Below are positions 1-5,791 of a DNA stretch of 7,840 bases, in pieces. Within the stretch, counting starts at the first letter, position 1; each line of letters starts with the position of its first letter. The position numbers were made by a program, and so were the translations under genes. The DNA comes from an uncultured Ruminococcus sp. (lineage in GTDB: Bacteria > Bacillota > Clostridia > Oscillospirales > Acutalibacteraceae). Where the stretch lies: NCBI GenBank assembly GCA_902766305.1, contig CACXDE010000175.1, positions 1 to 7,840 of the forward strand. Reading direction: 5' to 3'. Under the pieces are notes generated by a model, which was not told the DNA's origin, searched no databases, and worked only from the letters and a program-made list of their open reading frames with translations.

Positions 1-36
1 ACCTTCTTTACAGAGATAATTAGCGTCATTTTTCTA

Positions 37-65
37 CAAATAGTATTTTAAAACGCAAATGTCAA
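37..65 (-). promoter_or_regulatory. possible leftward promoter near the window edge
   Basis: Read on the minus strand, a perfect TTGACA (60-65) is followed after 17 bases by TATTTG (37-42), a poor -10 box. The last minus-strand bases before the window edge read AAAGAAGGT, which could be a ribosome binding site for a gene starting just outside. Together they may mark a gene to the left transcribed apart from ylmH. The -10 match is weak and no coding sequence is visible, so this is tentative. Confidence 0.25.
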
Positions 66-234
66 ACAATTAAATATTCATCCTGTGTTTACAATATCTT
101 TTTCTGAAACATTCCCATAAACAAAAAAGTATCATTCTTGCTATAAATTGCAATGTTTTTCATTACTATACAAGTATTCTTTCCGTCTACGTCAGTGATG
201 TTATTTTCAACGATAATCACATTTTTATTAAAGC

Positions 235-999
235 TCAAATGTATTTTTCTATTTCAGCAAACATCCTGCCTTTTTTGCTTGATCCGGTTATACCGTTATA
301 CTTTACCTTGCCCTTACCTCTGACAGATATCTTTTCACCGCCTTTGAGTTCACGGGAGACGTTATCGCAGATCTGCCAGTCTATTGTTACAATTCCGTGA
401 CGTATTGCCTCAGCTGCCTTTGTTCTGGATATACCAAAGCATTCCGCGCATACGCTGTCAAGTCTCGGACTGTTTATATTTATAGTCTTTAACTCCGTCC
501 TCAGCTGCGGTACTTCATCAAGATTTGCCGCCGATACTTTAACTTTATATCTGCCTATTTTTTCAAGGTTCATCTCTACATAATCAGCCACCGACAGATC
601 ACAAAAAAACAAAGCCTTGCCGCTGTCAGCTATAATATCCCCTATCATTTCCCTCTTTATACCAAGTCCCATAAGTGAACCAAGAACATCCCTGTGAGAT
701 ATTTCCGACAAAGCTGCTGTAGGATTCACTGACAAAAGCTTACACGGCAATCCTTCATCAGCTTGATATTCATCAGTACATATGCGGCTCATACGTCTTT
801 CCGCTTCTTCATATCCGCCGTCAAAGCTTATTTTTCCTTTAAATTCATCTACCTTCTGTAAAAGCTGCTGCTCGGCCGGCGTCAGAAAATGCGTATACAA
901 AACTGTATATGTTTTTTCGCTCCTTTTTATCATATCCTGAATTTTTCTTATCAGTATTTTATCCTCTGAACCGGAAGCATATTTTAAGCTTATATCCAT
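235..999 (-). CDS. ylmH: YlmH-type S4-domain RNA-binding protein
   Basis: The 254-residue protein matches the YlmH family in length and layout. An N-terminal and middle region carries the conserved block SHRDVLGSLMGLGIKREMIG (about residues 101-120), and a C-terminal S4 RNA-binding domain begins near PRLDSVCAECFGISRTKA (178-195) and ends in a basic stretch (GKGKVKYNGITGSSKKGR). S4 domains bind structured RNA; Bacillus subtilis YlmH has been linked to ribosome-associated quality control, and its gene usually lies in the ylm/divIVA cell-division cluster. That cluster is not visible here: the upstream neighbour is divergent and unrelated, and 234 bases downstream hold no gene. The ATG start is supported by AGAGGA at 1007-1012, 7 bases upstream. 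A separate promoter at 1193-1220 makes it the first gene of its transcript. No clear terminator follows the stop. Family call firm; exact cellular role inferred from homologs. Confidence 0.9.
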   Translation of the reverse strand: MDISLKYASGSEDKILIRKIQDMIKRSEKTYTVLYTHFLTPAEQQLLQKVDEFKGKISFDGGYEEAERRMSRICTDEYQADEGLPCKLLSVNPTAALSEISHRDVLGSLMGLGIKREMIGDIIADSGKALFFCDLSVADYVEMNLEKIGRYKVKVSAANLDEVPQLRTELKTININSPRLDSVCAECFGISRTKAAEAIRHGIVTIDWQICDNVSRELKGGEKISVRGKGKVKYNGITGSSKKGRMFAEIEKYI

Positions 1000-1026
1000 T
1001 TTATGTTCCTCTTCTCATATGTATTC

Positions 1027-1177
1027 TTATAGTAAACGACATTAAGAACTTCTCATTGTCATTCTGAGAAATGCAGCGATGAAGGATTTTTAGTATTAAG
1101 TTTTAAGTTATATGTTATTAAGATCCTTCGCTTCGCTCAGGATGACATCAGGAGTAAACATTTATCGTATACTATAA
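1027..1177. repeat. nested inverted-repeat element, MITE/REP-like, in ylmH leader
   Basis: Two pairs of inverted arms are nested symmetrically. The outer arms, 1027-1039 (TTATAGTAAACGA) and 1165-1177, match at 12 of 13 positions. The inner arms, 1057-1068 (TGTCATTCTGAG) and 1136-1147, match at 11 of 12, and the similarity continues inward to a GAAGGAT block on both sides (1081-1087 and 1123-1129). The gaps between outer and inner arm are 17 bases on both sides. The whole element could fold into one long hairpin. No ORF, transposase or clear target-site duplication is visible. It fills most of the 353-base gap between ylmH and the divergent gene; the rest of that gap is promoter sequence. A related copy lies at 1918-2124. 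The arm motif resembles a TGTCATTCTGAGCGAAG-like intergenic repeat that I recall from many bacterial genomes; this was not checked. Confidence 0.75.
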
Positions 1178-1192
1178 CTTCACGTTTGCTTC

Positions 1193-1220
1193 ATTATATC
1201 ATATTTTGCATTAATGTAAA
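1193..1220 (-). promoter_or_regulatory. extended -10 promoter of ylmH
   Basis: On the minus strand TTTACA (1215-1220) is followed after 16 bases by TATAAT (1193-1198), preceded by TGA, which makes an extended -10. Transcription would begin near 1186, giving a leader of about 185 bases that contains the entire inverted-repeat element at 1027-1177. Sequence match is strong; the start site is inferred. Confidence 0.7.
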
Positions 1221-1275
1221 GCACTATATTTAAATAGCCAAGCAAGTGAAAATTTTTCATACAGTTAACTTTGTA

Positions 1276-1304
1276 TTGAAAAAAATAATCTCTGGTTGTA
1301 TAAT
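1276..1304 (+). promoter_or_regulatory. sigma-A promoter of the 152-residue membrane protein gene
   Basis: TTGAAA (1276-1281), a 17-base spacer and a perfect TATAAT (1299-1304) form a near-consensus housekeeping promoter. Transcription would start around 1311, leaving a leader of about 40 bases that includes a small CCGT/ACGG hairpin (1314-1326). It is divergent from the ylmH promoter and does not overlap it. Confidence 0.75.
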
Positions 1305-1352
1305 ATACTAAAACCGTGAAAAACGGAAATTTCTGATGAAAGAGGTTTTTTT

Positions 1353-1811
1353 ATGAAGGTTGTTAAAGTATTCCTTGTACTTGTGGTCTTAGCTCTGTTA
1401 GGTGCGCTTGCTACCGGATTTATAGTTGATGAGCTTACATCCGCGGACATAGAATCCAAGCTTAAAGCAGTTGATGTTCCGACTTCAGGAGGCTCGTCCA
1501 TCTCTGCTTCGATCTCAAGAACAGGAAAGCTGTCAGATCCAAACGGTCCTCTTGAGTTCTATGGTGCAATTCTTTTGCAGACAAAAATGGACTATCCTTC
1601 TGTTGTTTCTTACTATAAGACCAAATCTACCGATGATCTGGATATCAAAGTAGTAAGTCAGGAGCAGGCAAAAGCAACATTTGGCGATGATTTCCCTGAG
1701 GATCTAAGATTCTCTCATCACGATGTGTCACCTAAAGGCTACTATATAGTATATGCCTTTGGAAAAGGAAGAGATCCGTTCCCGATGCTCGACTTCCGTT
1801 CATACACCTGA
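1353..1811 (+). CDS. small membrane-anchored protein of unknown function
   Basis: I do not recognise this 152-residue protein. Residues 4-24 (VKVFLVLVVLALLGALATGFI) form one hydrophobic segment after a short basic start, read as an uncleaved N-terminal anchor or a signal peptide without a lipoprotein cysteine. The remaining ~128 residues are hydrophilic and should lie outside the membrane. They contain a Ser-rich stretch (SGGSSISASISRTGK, 45-59), a mixed alpha/beta-looking region around residues 65-105, and an aromatic-rich C terminus with no catalytic motif I can name. The ATG has AGAGG at 1341-1345, 7 bases upstream. It stands alone, with a near-consensus promoter upstream and a strong terminator just after the stop, so it is a true single-gene unit. 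The good expression signals and intact frame argue for a real gene; function is open. Confidence 0.8.
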   Translation: MKVVKVFLVLVVLALLGALATGFIVDELTSADIESKLKAVDVPTSGGSSISASISRTGKLSDPNGPLEFYGAILLQTKMDYPSVVSYYKTKSTDDLDIKVVSQEQAKATFGDDFPEDLRFSHHDVSPKGYYIVYAFGKGRDPFPMLDFRSYT

Positions 1812-1818
1812 TAATTAT

Positions 1819-1856
1819 TCCTGCCGGTTATGTATCGGCAGGATTTTTTCTTTTTT
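1819..1856 (+). terminator. rho-independent terminator of the membrane protein gene
   Basis: An 8-bp perfect stem (TCCTGCCG at 1819-1826 with CGGCAGGA at 1836-1843) and a 9-base loop are followed at once by TTTTTTCTTTTTT (1844-1856). It begins 8 bases after the stop codon at 1811. A textbook intrinsic terminator. Confidence 0.92.
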
Positions 1857-1860
1857 CCTC

Positions 1861-1889
1861 TTGAAAAAATTGAATCATTATATTATACT
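1861..1889 (+). promoter_or_regulatory. sigma-A promoter, probably for the HAD hydrolase gene
   Basis: TTGAAA (1861-1866), 17 bases, then TATACT (1884-1889), placed directly after the preceding terminator. The next rightward gene is the HAD hydrolase starting at 2196, so the leader would be about 300 bases and would include the repeat element at 1918-2124. The box match and spacing are good; assignment to the HAD gene is inference. Confidence 0.6.
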
Positions 1890-1917
1890 TAATAGTATGA
1901 TATTAAGATATTGTTTC

Positions 1918-2124
1918 AAGCTCTATAATAAATGAGCAAATCTGAAAATTGCACAAGCGACTTGTCATTCTGAGGGGCGATAGCGACGAAGAATCTTTCC
2001 GATAACGCTGCTTTTGCGGAAAAACCCATCACTTACGATCAGGATGAAAGTTTTGGTATGTTCAGAATGACAGGATTATTGTACATAATTACGAACAATT
2101 ATAATTTTGCTCATTTATAGCTCT
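1918..2124. repeat. second inverted-repeat element, rearranged relative of 1027-1177
   Basis: The outer arms are a perfect 13-bp inverted pair, 1928-1940 (ATAAATGAGCAAA) and 2106-2118, with weaker similarity continuing outward. The inner arms are a perfect 11-bp pair, 1963-1973 (TGTCATTCTGA) and 2062-2072. The left inner block (1963-1997, TGTCATTCTGAG continuing to GAAGAATCTT) is homologous to both arms of the element at 1027-1177. A third arm-like copy, 2036-2049, matches the same motif in inverted orientation at 12 of 14 positions, so the element looks composite or partly decayed. A small hairpin TTTCCG/CGGAAA (1996-2001, 2017-2022) sits in the middle. No coding capacity. It occupies most of the 384-base gene-free gap from 1812 to 2195. 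Confidence 0.7.
2079..2105 (+). promoter_or_regulatory. possible second promoter inside the repeat's right end
   Basis: TTGTAC (2079-2084) and a perfect TATAAT (2100-2105) are 15 bases apart, shorter than ideal. If active it would drive the HAD gene from within the repeat element, giving a leader of about 85 bases. The promoter at 1861-1889 is the better match. Confidence 0.3.
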
Positions 2125-2184
2125 GTAAAAACTTTTTCAGAATAAGAGTTATGTGTATATTTGTTTAGTTGCTGAATATTGAAT

Positions 2185-2189
2185 GGAGG
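2185..2189 (+). promoter_or_regulatory. ribosome binding site deciding the HAD gene start
   Basis: GGAGG sits 6 bases before the ATG at 2196. An in-frame TTG at 2169 lies upstream of it with no such site, and the ATG at 2190 directly abuts it, so 2196 is the preferred start. Confidence 0.8.
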
Positions 2190-2195
2190 ATGTAT

Positions 2196-2972
2196 ATGTA
2201 TAAAAATTACCTTTTTGATCTCTATGGTACGATTATTGATATTAACACTGATGAGTGGTGTGATGAGATATGGGAAAAAATGGCTCTTATTTACTCTCTG
2301 AGCGGTGCTTCTTATACAGGTAAGGAAATGCACAAAAGATATGATGAGCTTGTAGAGGATGAAAAAACTCTCATTCCCAAGGAAAAGTACACCACCACAC
2401 CGGAGCCGCTTATCCAGAATGTGTTTATCCGTCTGTACAAAGAAAAGGGCGTTGAGTGTTCAGAAGAGATGGCGGCATATACAGGCCGTGTTTTCCGTGC
2501 GCTCTCCATTAAATTTATCAAGCTGTACGACGGTGTTCACGAACTGTTTGATGAAATACGCAAAAACGGCGGAAGAATATTCCTGCTGTCAAACGCACAG
2601 CGTATTTTTACAGAACCGGAAATACGTCTGATGGGTATATACGATGAATTTGAATATGTTATGATCTCATCAGATGAAGGCGTTGCAAAGCCGGACAGAA
2701 AATTCTATGAATGTATGCTTAACAGATTTAATCTTAAGCGGGAAGAAACTATTATGATCGGCAATGATTATATAACCGACATAAGAGGTTCATACGAAGC
2801 CGGCATTGATTCGCTCTATCTTGACACGGATATTTCTCCTGAAATAAAGGGTGAGGTTTTAGCAAAATACAAAATAATGAGCGGCAGTCTTTTTGACGCA
2901 AGAGACGTGCTTTTCAAGACATCCAAAAAATCAAAAGCCCCGGCAAAGAGCCTGAATAAAAAAACAATATAA
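2196..2972 (+). CDS. HAD-superfamily hydrolase (subfamily IA type)
   Basis: The 258-residue protein (from ATG 2196) has the four HAD motifs in order: FDLYGTIID (7-15) with nucleophile Asp8; LLSNAQ as motif II; KPDRKFYE with the motif III lysine; and MIGNDYITDIRGSYEAG as motif IV with its acidic pair. A helical cap of roughly 80-100 residues separates motifs I and II, the position expected for subfamily I. Motif I is DxYGT rather than the phosphatase DxD, so Tyr10 replaces the usual general acid/base Asp; this form occurs in haloacid-dehalogenase-like members and in many uncharacterised Firmicutes proteins. Substrate cannot be read from sequence; a small phosphorylated metabolite is the default guess. 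The last ~20 residues are Lys-rich (TSKKSKAPAKSLNKK) and look like an added basic tail. It is a single-gene unit ended by a hairpin terminator. Confidence 0.88.
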   Translation: MYKNYLFDLYGTIIDINTDEWCDEIWEKMALIYSLSGASYTGKEMHKRYDELVEDEKTLIPKEKYTTTPEPLIQNVFIRLYKEKGVECSEEMAAYTGRVFRALSIKFIKLYDGVHELFDEIRKNGGRIFLLSNAQRIFTEPEIRLMGIYDEFEYVMISSDEGVAKPDRKFYECMLNRFNLKREETIMIGNDYITDIRGSYEAGIDSLYLDTDISPEIKGEVLAKYKIMSGSLFDARDVLFKTSKKSKAPAKSLNKKTI

Positions 2973-2982
2973 AAATATCTGA

Positions 2983-3024
2983 ACCGGCAGGGGCGTGTTC
3001 CGCCTGTCTGCCGGTCAATTTTTT
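2983..3024 (+). terminator. hairpin terminator between convergent genes
   Basis: CCGGCAG (2984-2990) pairs with CTGCCGG (3008-3014), extended by A2983-T3015, with an inner GGCG/CGCC stem (2992-2995, 3001-3004). TTTTTT follows at 3019-3024. It ends the HAD transcript. On the minus strand the same stem lies 22 bases past the deacetylase stop and is followed by a looser T-rich run, so it may act in both directions. Confidence 0.8.
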
Positions 3025-3036
3025 ATTCTGTCAGGC

Positions 3037-3843
3037 TTAATGAATTTCATCAATCGTCCCGAAGCTGTACCCCATTTTCTCCCAGCGTTTCAGAAGTTCA
3101 TCCAGTATATTGCTGTTGGTTTCAGATGTGCTGTGCAGAAGAACTACAGCACCGTTATGGATTCGCGGTATAAGCTTTGAGAATGCTTCCTCTTTAGTAG
3201 GCTGATCATCGTTGTACCAGTCTACATATGCAAGACTCCAGAACACTGTGGTATAGCCTGCTTTTTTTGCCATAAGAAGATTGTCGGTGCTGAATTTTCC
3301 CTGGGGCGGACGATAGAATTTTTTCATCTGCTGTCCGGTTATTTCTTTATAAAGCTGTTCAACACCGGATATTTCCTGCCCAAAGCTTTCTTCATCAGCA
3401 ATTTTTGACATATCAGGGTGAGTCATGGTGTGATTGCCGACTATATGTCCTTCGCTGACCATTCTCTTTACAATATCAGGAGCTGTACGGAAATAGTTTC
3501 CGACAAGAAAAAAAGCCGCCTTGACATTATGTTTTTTCAGTACGTCAAGAATATGCTTTGTATAACCGTTTTCGTAACCTGCGTCAAACGTGAGATATAT
3601 TTTCTTTTGTGAAGTATCTCCTGTATACAAGGCATTATATTTTTTCAGTTCTTCCTGTGAAGCATTTCCCACAGGCGGTGTGCCCTCATCTGAATAAGAA
3701 AGACCCCAGTTAACATCAGCAGTAACAGGCACAAGGCTGTCTCTGAACCCTATTCCTGAAATGATAACAGCCGCTGTCAATACTATTGCTGAAAGAAATG
3801 CTGTAACAGACTTTTTTCCGAATATCACATACATATTCCGCAC
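3037..3843 (-). CDS. pdaA: PdaA-type polysaccharide deacetylase
   Basis: The 268-residue protein has an N-terminal hydrophobic anchor (about 13-31) and then an extracellular NodB-type deacetylase domain. Visible motifs are TFDAGYENG (85-93), the metal-binding HTMTHPD (138-144), FYRPPQGKFS (176-185) and LLHS (235-238). The NWGLSYSDEGTPP region before the catalytic domain (45-57) and the TFDxGYENGYT form of motif 1 resemble B. subtilis PdaA, which removes acetyl groups from muramic acid in spore-cortex peptidoglycan on the way to muramic delta-lactam. A sporulation role is therefore likely but not proven; general cell-wall deacetylases of this shape also exist. The frame opens with GTG at 3843, with AAGGGGAG close upstream (3846-3853); an ATG at 3834 is an alternative start nine bases in. 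It follows the YbjN-like gene by 77 bases and may be co-transcribed. I saw no clear promoter in that gap. Confidence 0.86.
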   Translation of the reverse strand: MRNMYVIFGKKSVTAFLSAIVLTAAVIISGIGFRDSLVPVTADVNWGLSYSDEGTPPVGNASQEELKKYNALYTGDTSQKKIYLTFDAGYENGYTKHILDVLKKHNVKAAFFLVGNYFRTAPDIVKRMVSEGHIVGNHTMTHPDMSKIADEESFGQEISGVEQLYKEITGQQMKKFYRPPQGKFSTDNLLMAKKAGYTTVFWSLAYVDWYNDDQPTKEEAFSKLIPRIHNGAVVLLHSTSETNSNILDELLKRWEKMGYSFGTIDEIH

Positions 3844-3920
3844 CGCTCCCCTTGAAATTTATACTTACTCTTCTTCATTAGTAGATTGTATGCGTGGAGA
3901 CACGGAATAATGTCTGTAGT

Positions 3921-4364
3921 TCACAAAGATTTTCCTTCCGCTAATTCAGATATTGCAAAGCGGTATTCTTCCACGAAATCAGCAGCAGAGGACAGCATAT
4001 ACTCAAAAAGCATAGCATTCAGGTCAGTTTCATAAAAGCTCGTTGTCATGCGGAAATAAATGATTCCATTTTCTGTATCAAGATAAAACCCGCCGTGGCT
4101 TATACGATTATTTATCATACAAAGACCTATGGCAATATCTCCTGTACGTTCCTCCCCTATCTGCATTTCCATAGGACAATACAGATCTACGAGCATTTTA
4201 ACCGGATCAACAGAAAATACAAACTGGAGATCTTCTTCTTTTCCGGCTATTCGGCAGCGTATACACAGCTTTTCATCATCTTTGCAGTACGGTATATCAT
4301 TATACCCCAGTATATGGCAGATAAGCATATAGTGTTTCCAGGATTTTGTGGATGTTATCGTCAT
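3921..4364 (-). CDS. YbjN-like protein of unknown function
   Basis: The 147-residue protein is soluble, with no signal peptide or membrane segment. Its layout suits the YbjN / type-III-secretion-chaperone-like fold: an N-terminal helix, a strand-rich middle (LCIRCRIAGKEEDLQFVFSVDP), then the block GDIAIGLCMINNRISHGGFYLDTENGIIYFR (75-105), where an 'LNxxxxxGxFxxDxxxGxixFR' type pattern is seen, and a C-terminal helix pair. Such proteins are often annotated as sensory transduction regulators, but no enzymatic role is known. This is recognition of fold pattern, not a search result. The ATG at 4364 is chosen because AAAGGAG (4374-4380) sits 9 bases before it; an in-frame ATG at 4400 would lie upstream of that site and inside the predicted promoter. 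It is the first gene of a leftward pair with pdaA. Confidence 0.7.
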   Translation of the reverse strand: MTITSTKSWKHYMLICHILGYNDIPYCKDDEKLCIRCRIAGKEEDLQFVFSVDPVKMLVDLYCPMEMQIGEERTGDIAIGLCMINNRISHGGFYLDTENGIIYFRMTTSFYETDLNAMLFEYMLSSAADFVEEYRFAISELAEGKSL

Positions 4365-4373
4365 TACCGCTCT

Positions 4374-4380
4374 CTCCTTT
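4374..4380 (-). promoter_or_regulatory. ribosome binding site deciding the YbjN-like gene start
   Basis: AAAGGAG on the minus strand, 9 bases before the ATG at 4364. It rules out the longer frame opening at 4400. Confidence 0.8.
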
Positions 4381-4395
4381 TGGTGTGGTATATTA

Positions 4396-4404
4396 ATCAT
4401 ATCA
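4396..4404 (-). promoter_or_regulatory. possible extended -10 promoter for the YbjN-like gene
   Basis: On the minus strand TGATATGAT forms an extended -10 (TGn-TATGAT). No good -35 box is seen at the expected distance. The start would fall near 4389, giving a short leader just ahead of the ribosome binding site. Confidence 0.4.
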
Positions 4405-4439
4405 TAGTCGTATTAAGAAAAATGGAGAATCAGCTTATT

Positions 4440-4468
4440 TTTACAGCTGTATGTACAATTATTATTTT
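4440..4468 (+). promoter_or_regulatory. probable promoter of folC
   Basis: TTTACA (4440-4445), 17 bases, TATTTT (4463-4468). Transcription would begin near 4475, about 24 bases before the folC ATG. It is divergent from the YbjN-like gene's promoter. Moderate match to consensus. Confidence 0.45.
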
Positions 4469-4487
4469 CAGATATTAAACATGAAGG

Positions 4488-4492
4488 AAAGG
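4488..4492 (+). promoter_or_regulatory. ribosome binding site deciding the folC start
   Basis: AAAGG, within AAGGAAAGGA (4484-4493), lies 6 bases before ATG 4499. The upstream in-frame ATG at 4451 falls inside the predicted promoter and has no comparable site. Confidence 0.75.
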
Positions 4493-4498
4493 ATACAA

Positions 4499-5791
4499 AT
4501 GAATTACAATGAAGCTGTACAAAAAATCAACTCCCTGCTGACGTTCGGAATAAAACCCGGACTTGAAAGGATGAGAGAGCTTGCCGACAGGCTCTCATCT
4601 CCGGATAAGTCTCTGCAATTCGTACACGTTGCAGGTACTAACGGAAAGGGCAGCACCTGCGCATTCATAGCGGAAACCCTTACCCGTGCCGGATACAAAA
4701 CAGGTCGGTTCATTTCTCCTTATGTTTTAGAATTCAGAGAAAGGTTCATGATAGACGGAATAATGATACCGCCCCAGACCCTTGCAGATCTCACAGAGAA
4801 AATTCTTCCCCATGTTGAAGATATGCGCAGACAGGGTAAGATAATTACTGAATTTGAATTTATTTTTGCCCTCGCACTGCTATGGTACGAAAAAGAAAAA
4901 TGCGATATAGTTGTACTTGAAACAGGACTCGGAGGACGTTTCGATGCAACAAATATTATCGACACACCGCTTTGCAGTGTGATAACCTCTATATCACTTG
5001 ACCATACCAAAATACTCGGAGATACATATGAAAAAATAGCCTTTGAAAAATGCGGCATTATTAAAAACAACGGCATATGTATTGCCTATTCAAAGCAGAA
5101 CGAAGGTGCAATGGATGTTATACGTAAAACTGCCGCTGAAAGAAATAACCGCCTTATTATTGCAGACGCTGATGAAGCAGAGATCACAAGCAGCAGCATT
5201 TACGGTTCTGAGTTCAGATATAACGATCTGGACATCAGTATAAAGCTGCCCGGAGAACATATGATAAGAAACGCTGTTACGGCACTGAACGTATTGTTTG
5301 CGCTGAGAGATAAAGGTCTGAATATAAAAGATAATATTATAGAAAGCAGCTTCAGGGAAGTTACATTTCCGGCAAGAATGGAGGTATTGTCTTCAAAGCC
5401 GCTTATCATTCTTGACGGAGCACACAATCCGGACGGAATAAAAGCCCTTGCGGACGCATTGAAAAAATATCTGCCGGACAGAAGAAAAGTTGCTGTTATA
5501 GGAATGCTTGCGGATAAGGATGTGAAAACTGCTTTATCACAGATAGTTCCGCTTTTTGACACAGTTTATACTACCGAACCTGACAACCCAAGAAAAATGA
5601 CTTCATATGAGCTTGCAGATGTAATTTCAGAATACTGTAAACAGATTATACCCTGCGATTCTATAGAAAAGGCTTATACTGCTGCCCGTTCGCATATGCC
5701 GGAAGACAGTGCGCTTATCATATGCGGTTCTCTGTACCTTGCGTCAGACATGAGAAAATTAATAACGGAAGGCATAATAAATCATGACTGA
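4499..5791 (+). CDS. folC: folylpolyglutamate synthase / dihydrofolate synthase
   Basis: This 430-residue cytoplasmic Mur-ligase-family enzyme adds glutamate to folates using ATP; many bacterial versions also make dihydrofolate from dihydropteroate. It has the full family signature: the P-loop GTNGKGST (46-53), LETGLGGRFDATN (140-152), DHTKILGDTYEKIAFEKCGIIK (168-189) with Lys184 at the position expected for the carbamylated lysine, and DGAHNPDG (306-313) with GMLADKD (335-341) in the C-terminal domain. Length is typical for the family. Whether it has both activities cannot be told from sequence. It is the first gene of a rightward unit and overlaps the next gene by 8 bases in a different frame, which suggests translational coupling. 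Confidence 0.95.
   Translation: MNYNEAVQKINSLLTFGIKPGLERMRELADRLSSPDKSLQFVHVAGTNGKGSTCAFIAETLTRAGYKTGRFISPYVLEFRERFMIDGIMIPPQTLADLTEKILPHVEDMRRQGKIITEFEFIFALALLWYEKEKCDIVVLETGLGGRFDATNIIDTPLCSVITSISLDHTKILGDTYEKIAFEKCGIIKNNGICIAYSKQNEGAMDVIRKTAAERNNRLIIADADEAEITSSSIYGSEFRYNDLDISIKLPGEHMIRNAVTALNVLFALRDKGLNIKDNIIESSFREVTFPARMEVLSSKPLIILDGAHNPDGIKALADALKKYLPDRRKVAVIGMLADKDVKTALSQIVPLFDTVYTTEPDNPRKMTSYELADVISEYCKQIIPCDSIEKAYTAARSHMPEDSALIICGSLYLASDMRKLITEGIINHD

Noticed and set aside
200..225. hairpin downstream of ylmH as its terminator
   Set aside because: The GTGA/TCAC stem is interrupted by a bulge and has no T run after it in the direction of ylmH transcription.
1265..1501. 78-codon minus-strand open frame
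   Set aside because: It overlaps the promoter and first third of the membrane-protein gene in antisense and has a low-complexity Ser/Thr-rich translation.
1027..2124. the two repeats as a CRISPR array or as a transposon bounding the gene between them
   Set aside because: Only two unequal, non-identical copies about 790 bases apart, with no regular spacers, no transposase and unlike outer ends; they do not form an array or a matched pair of transposon ends.
3844..3920. sporulation (sigma-G type) promoter ahead of pdaA
   Set aside because: A CATACAA match to a sigma-G -10 box is present on the minus strand, but no -35 box is found at the proper distance.
4095..4478. 127-codon plus-strand open frame
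   Set aside because: It is antisense to the YbjN-like gene and crosses the divergent promoter region; composition (many Tyr, Ile, His) is typical of a shadow frame.
4720..5562. two minus-strand open frames of 118 and 120 codons
   Set aside because: Both are antisense to folC, which is complete and carries all family motifs.
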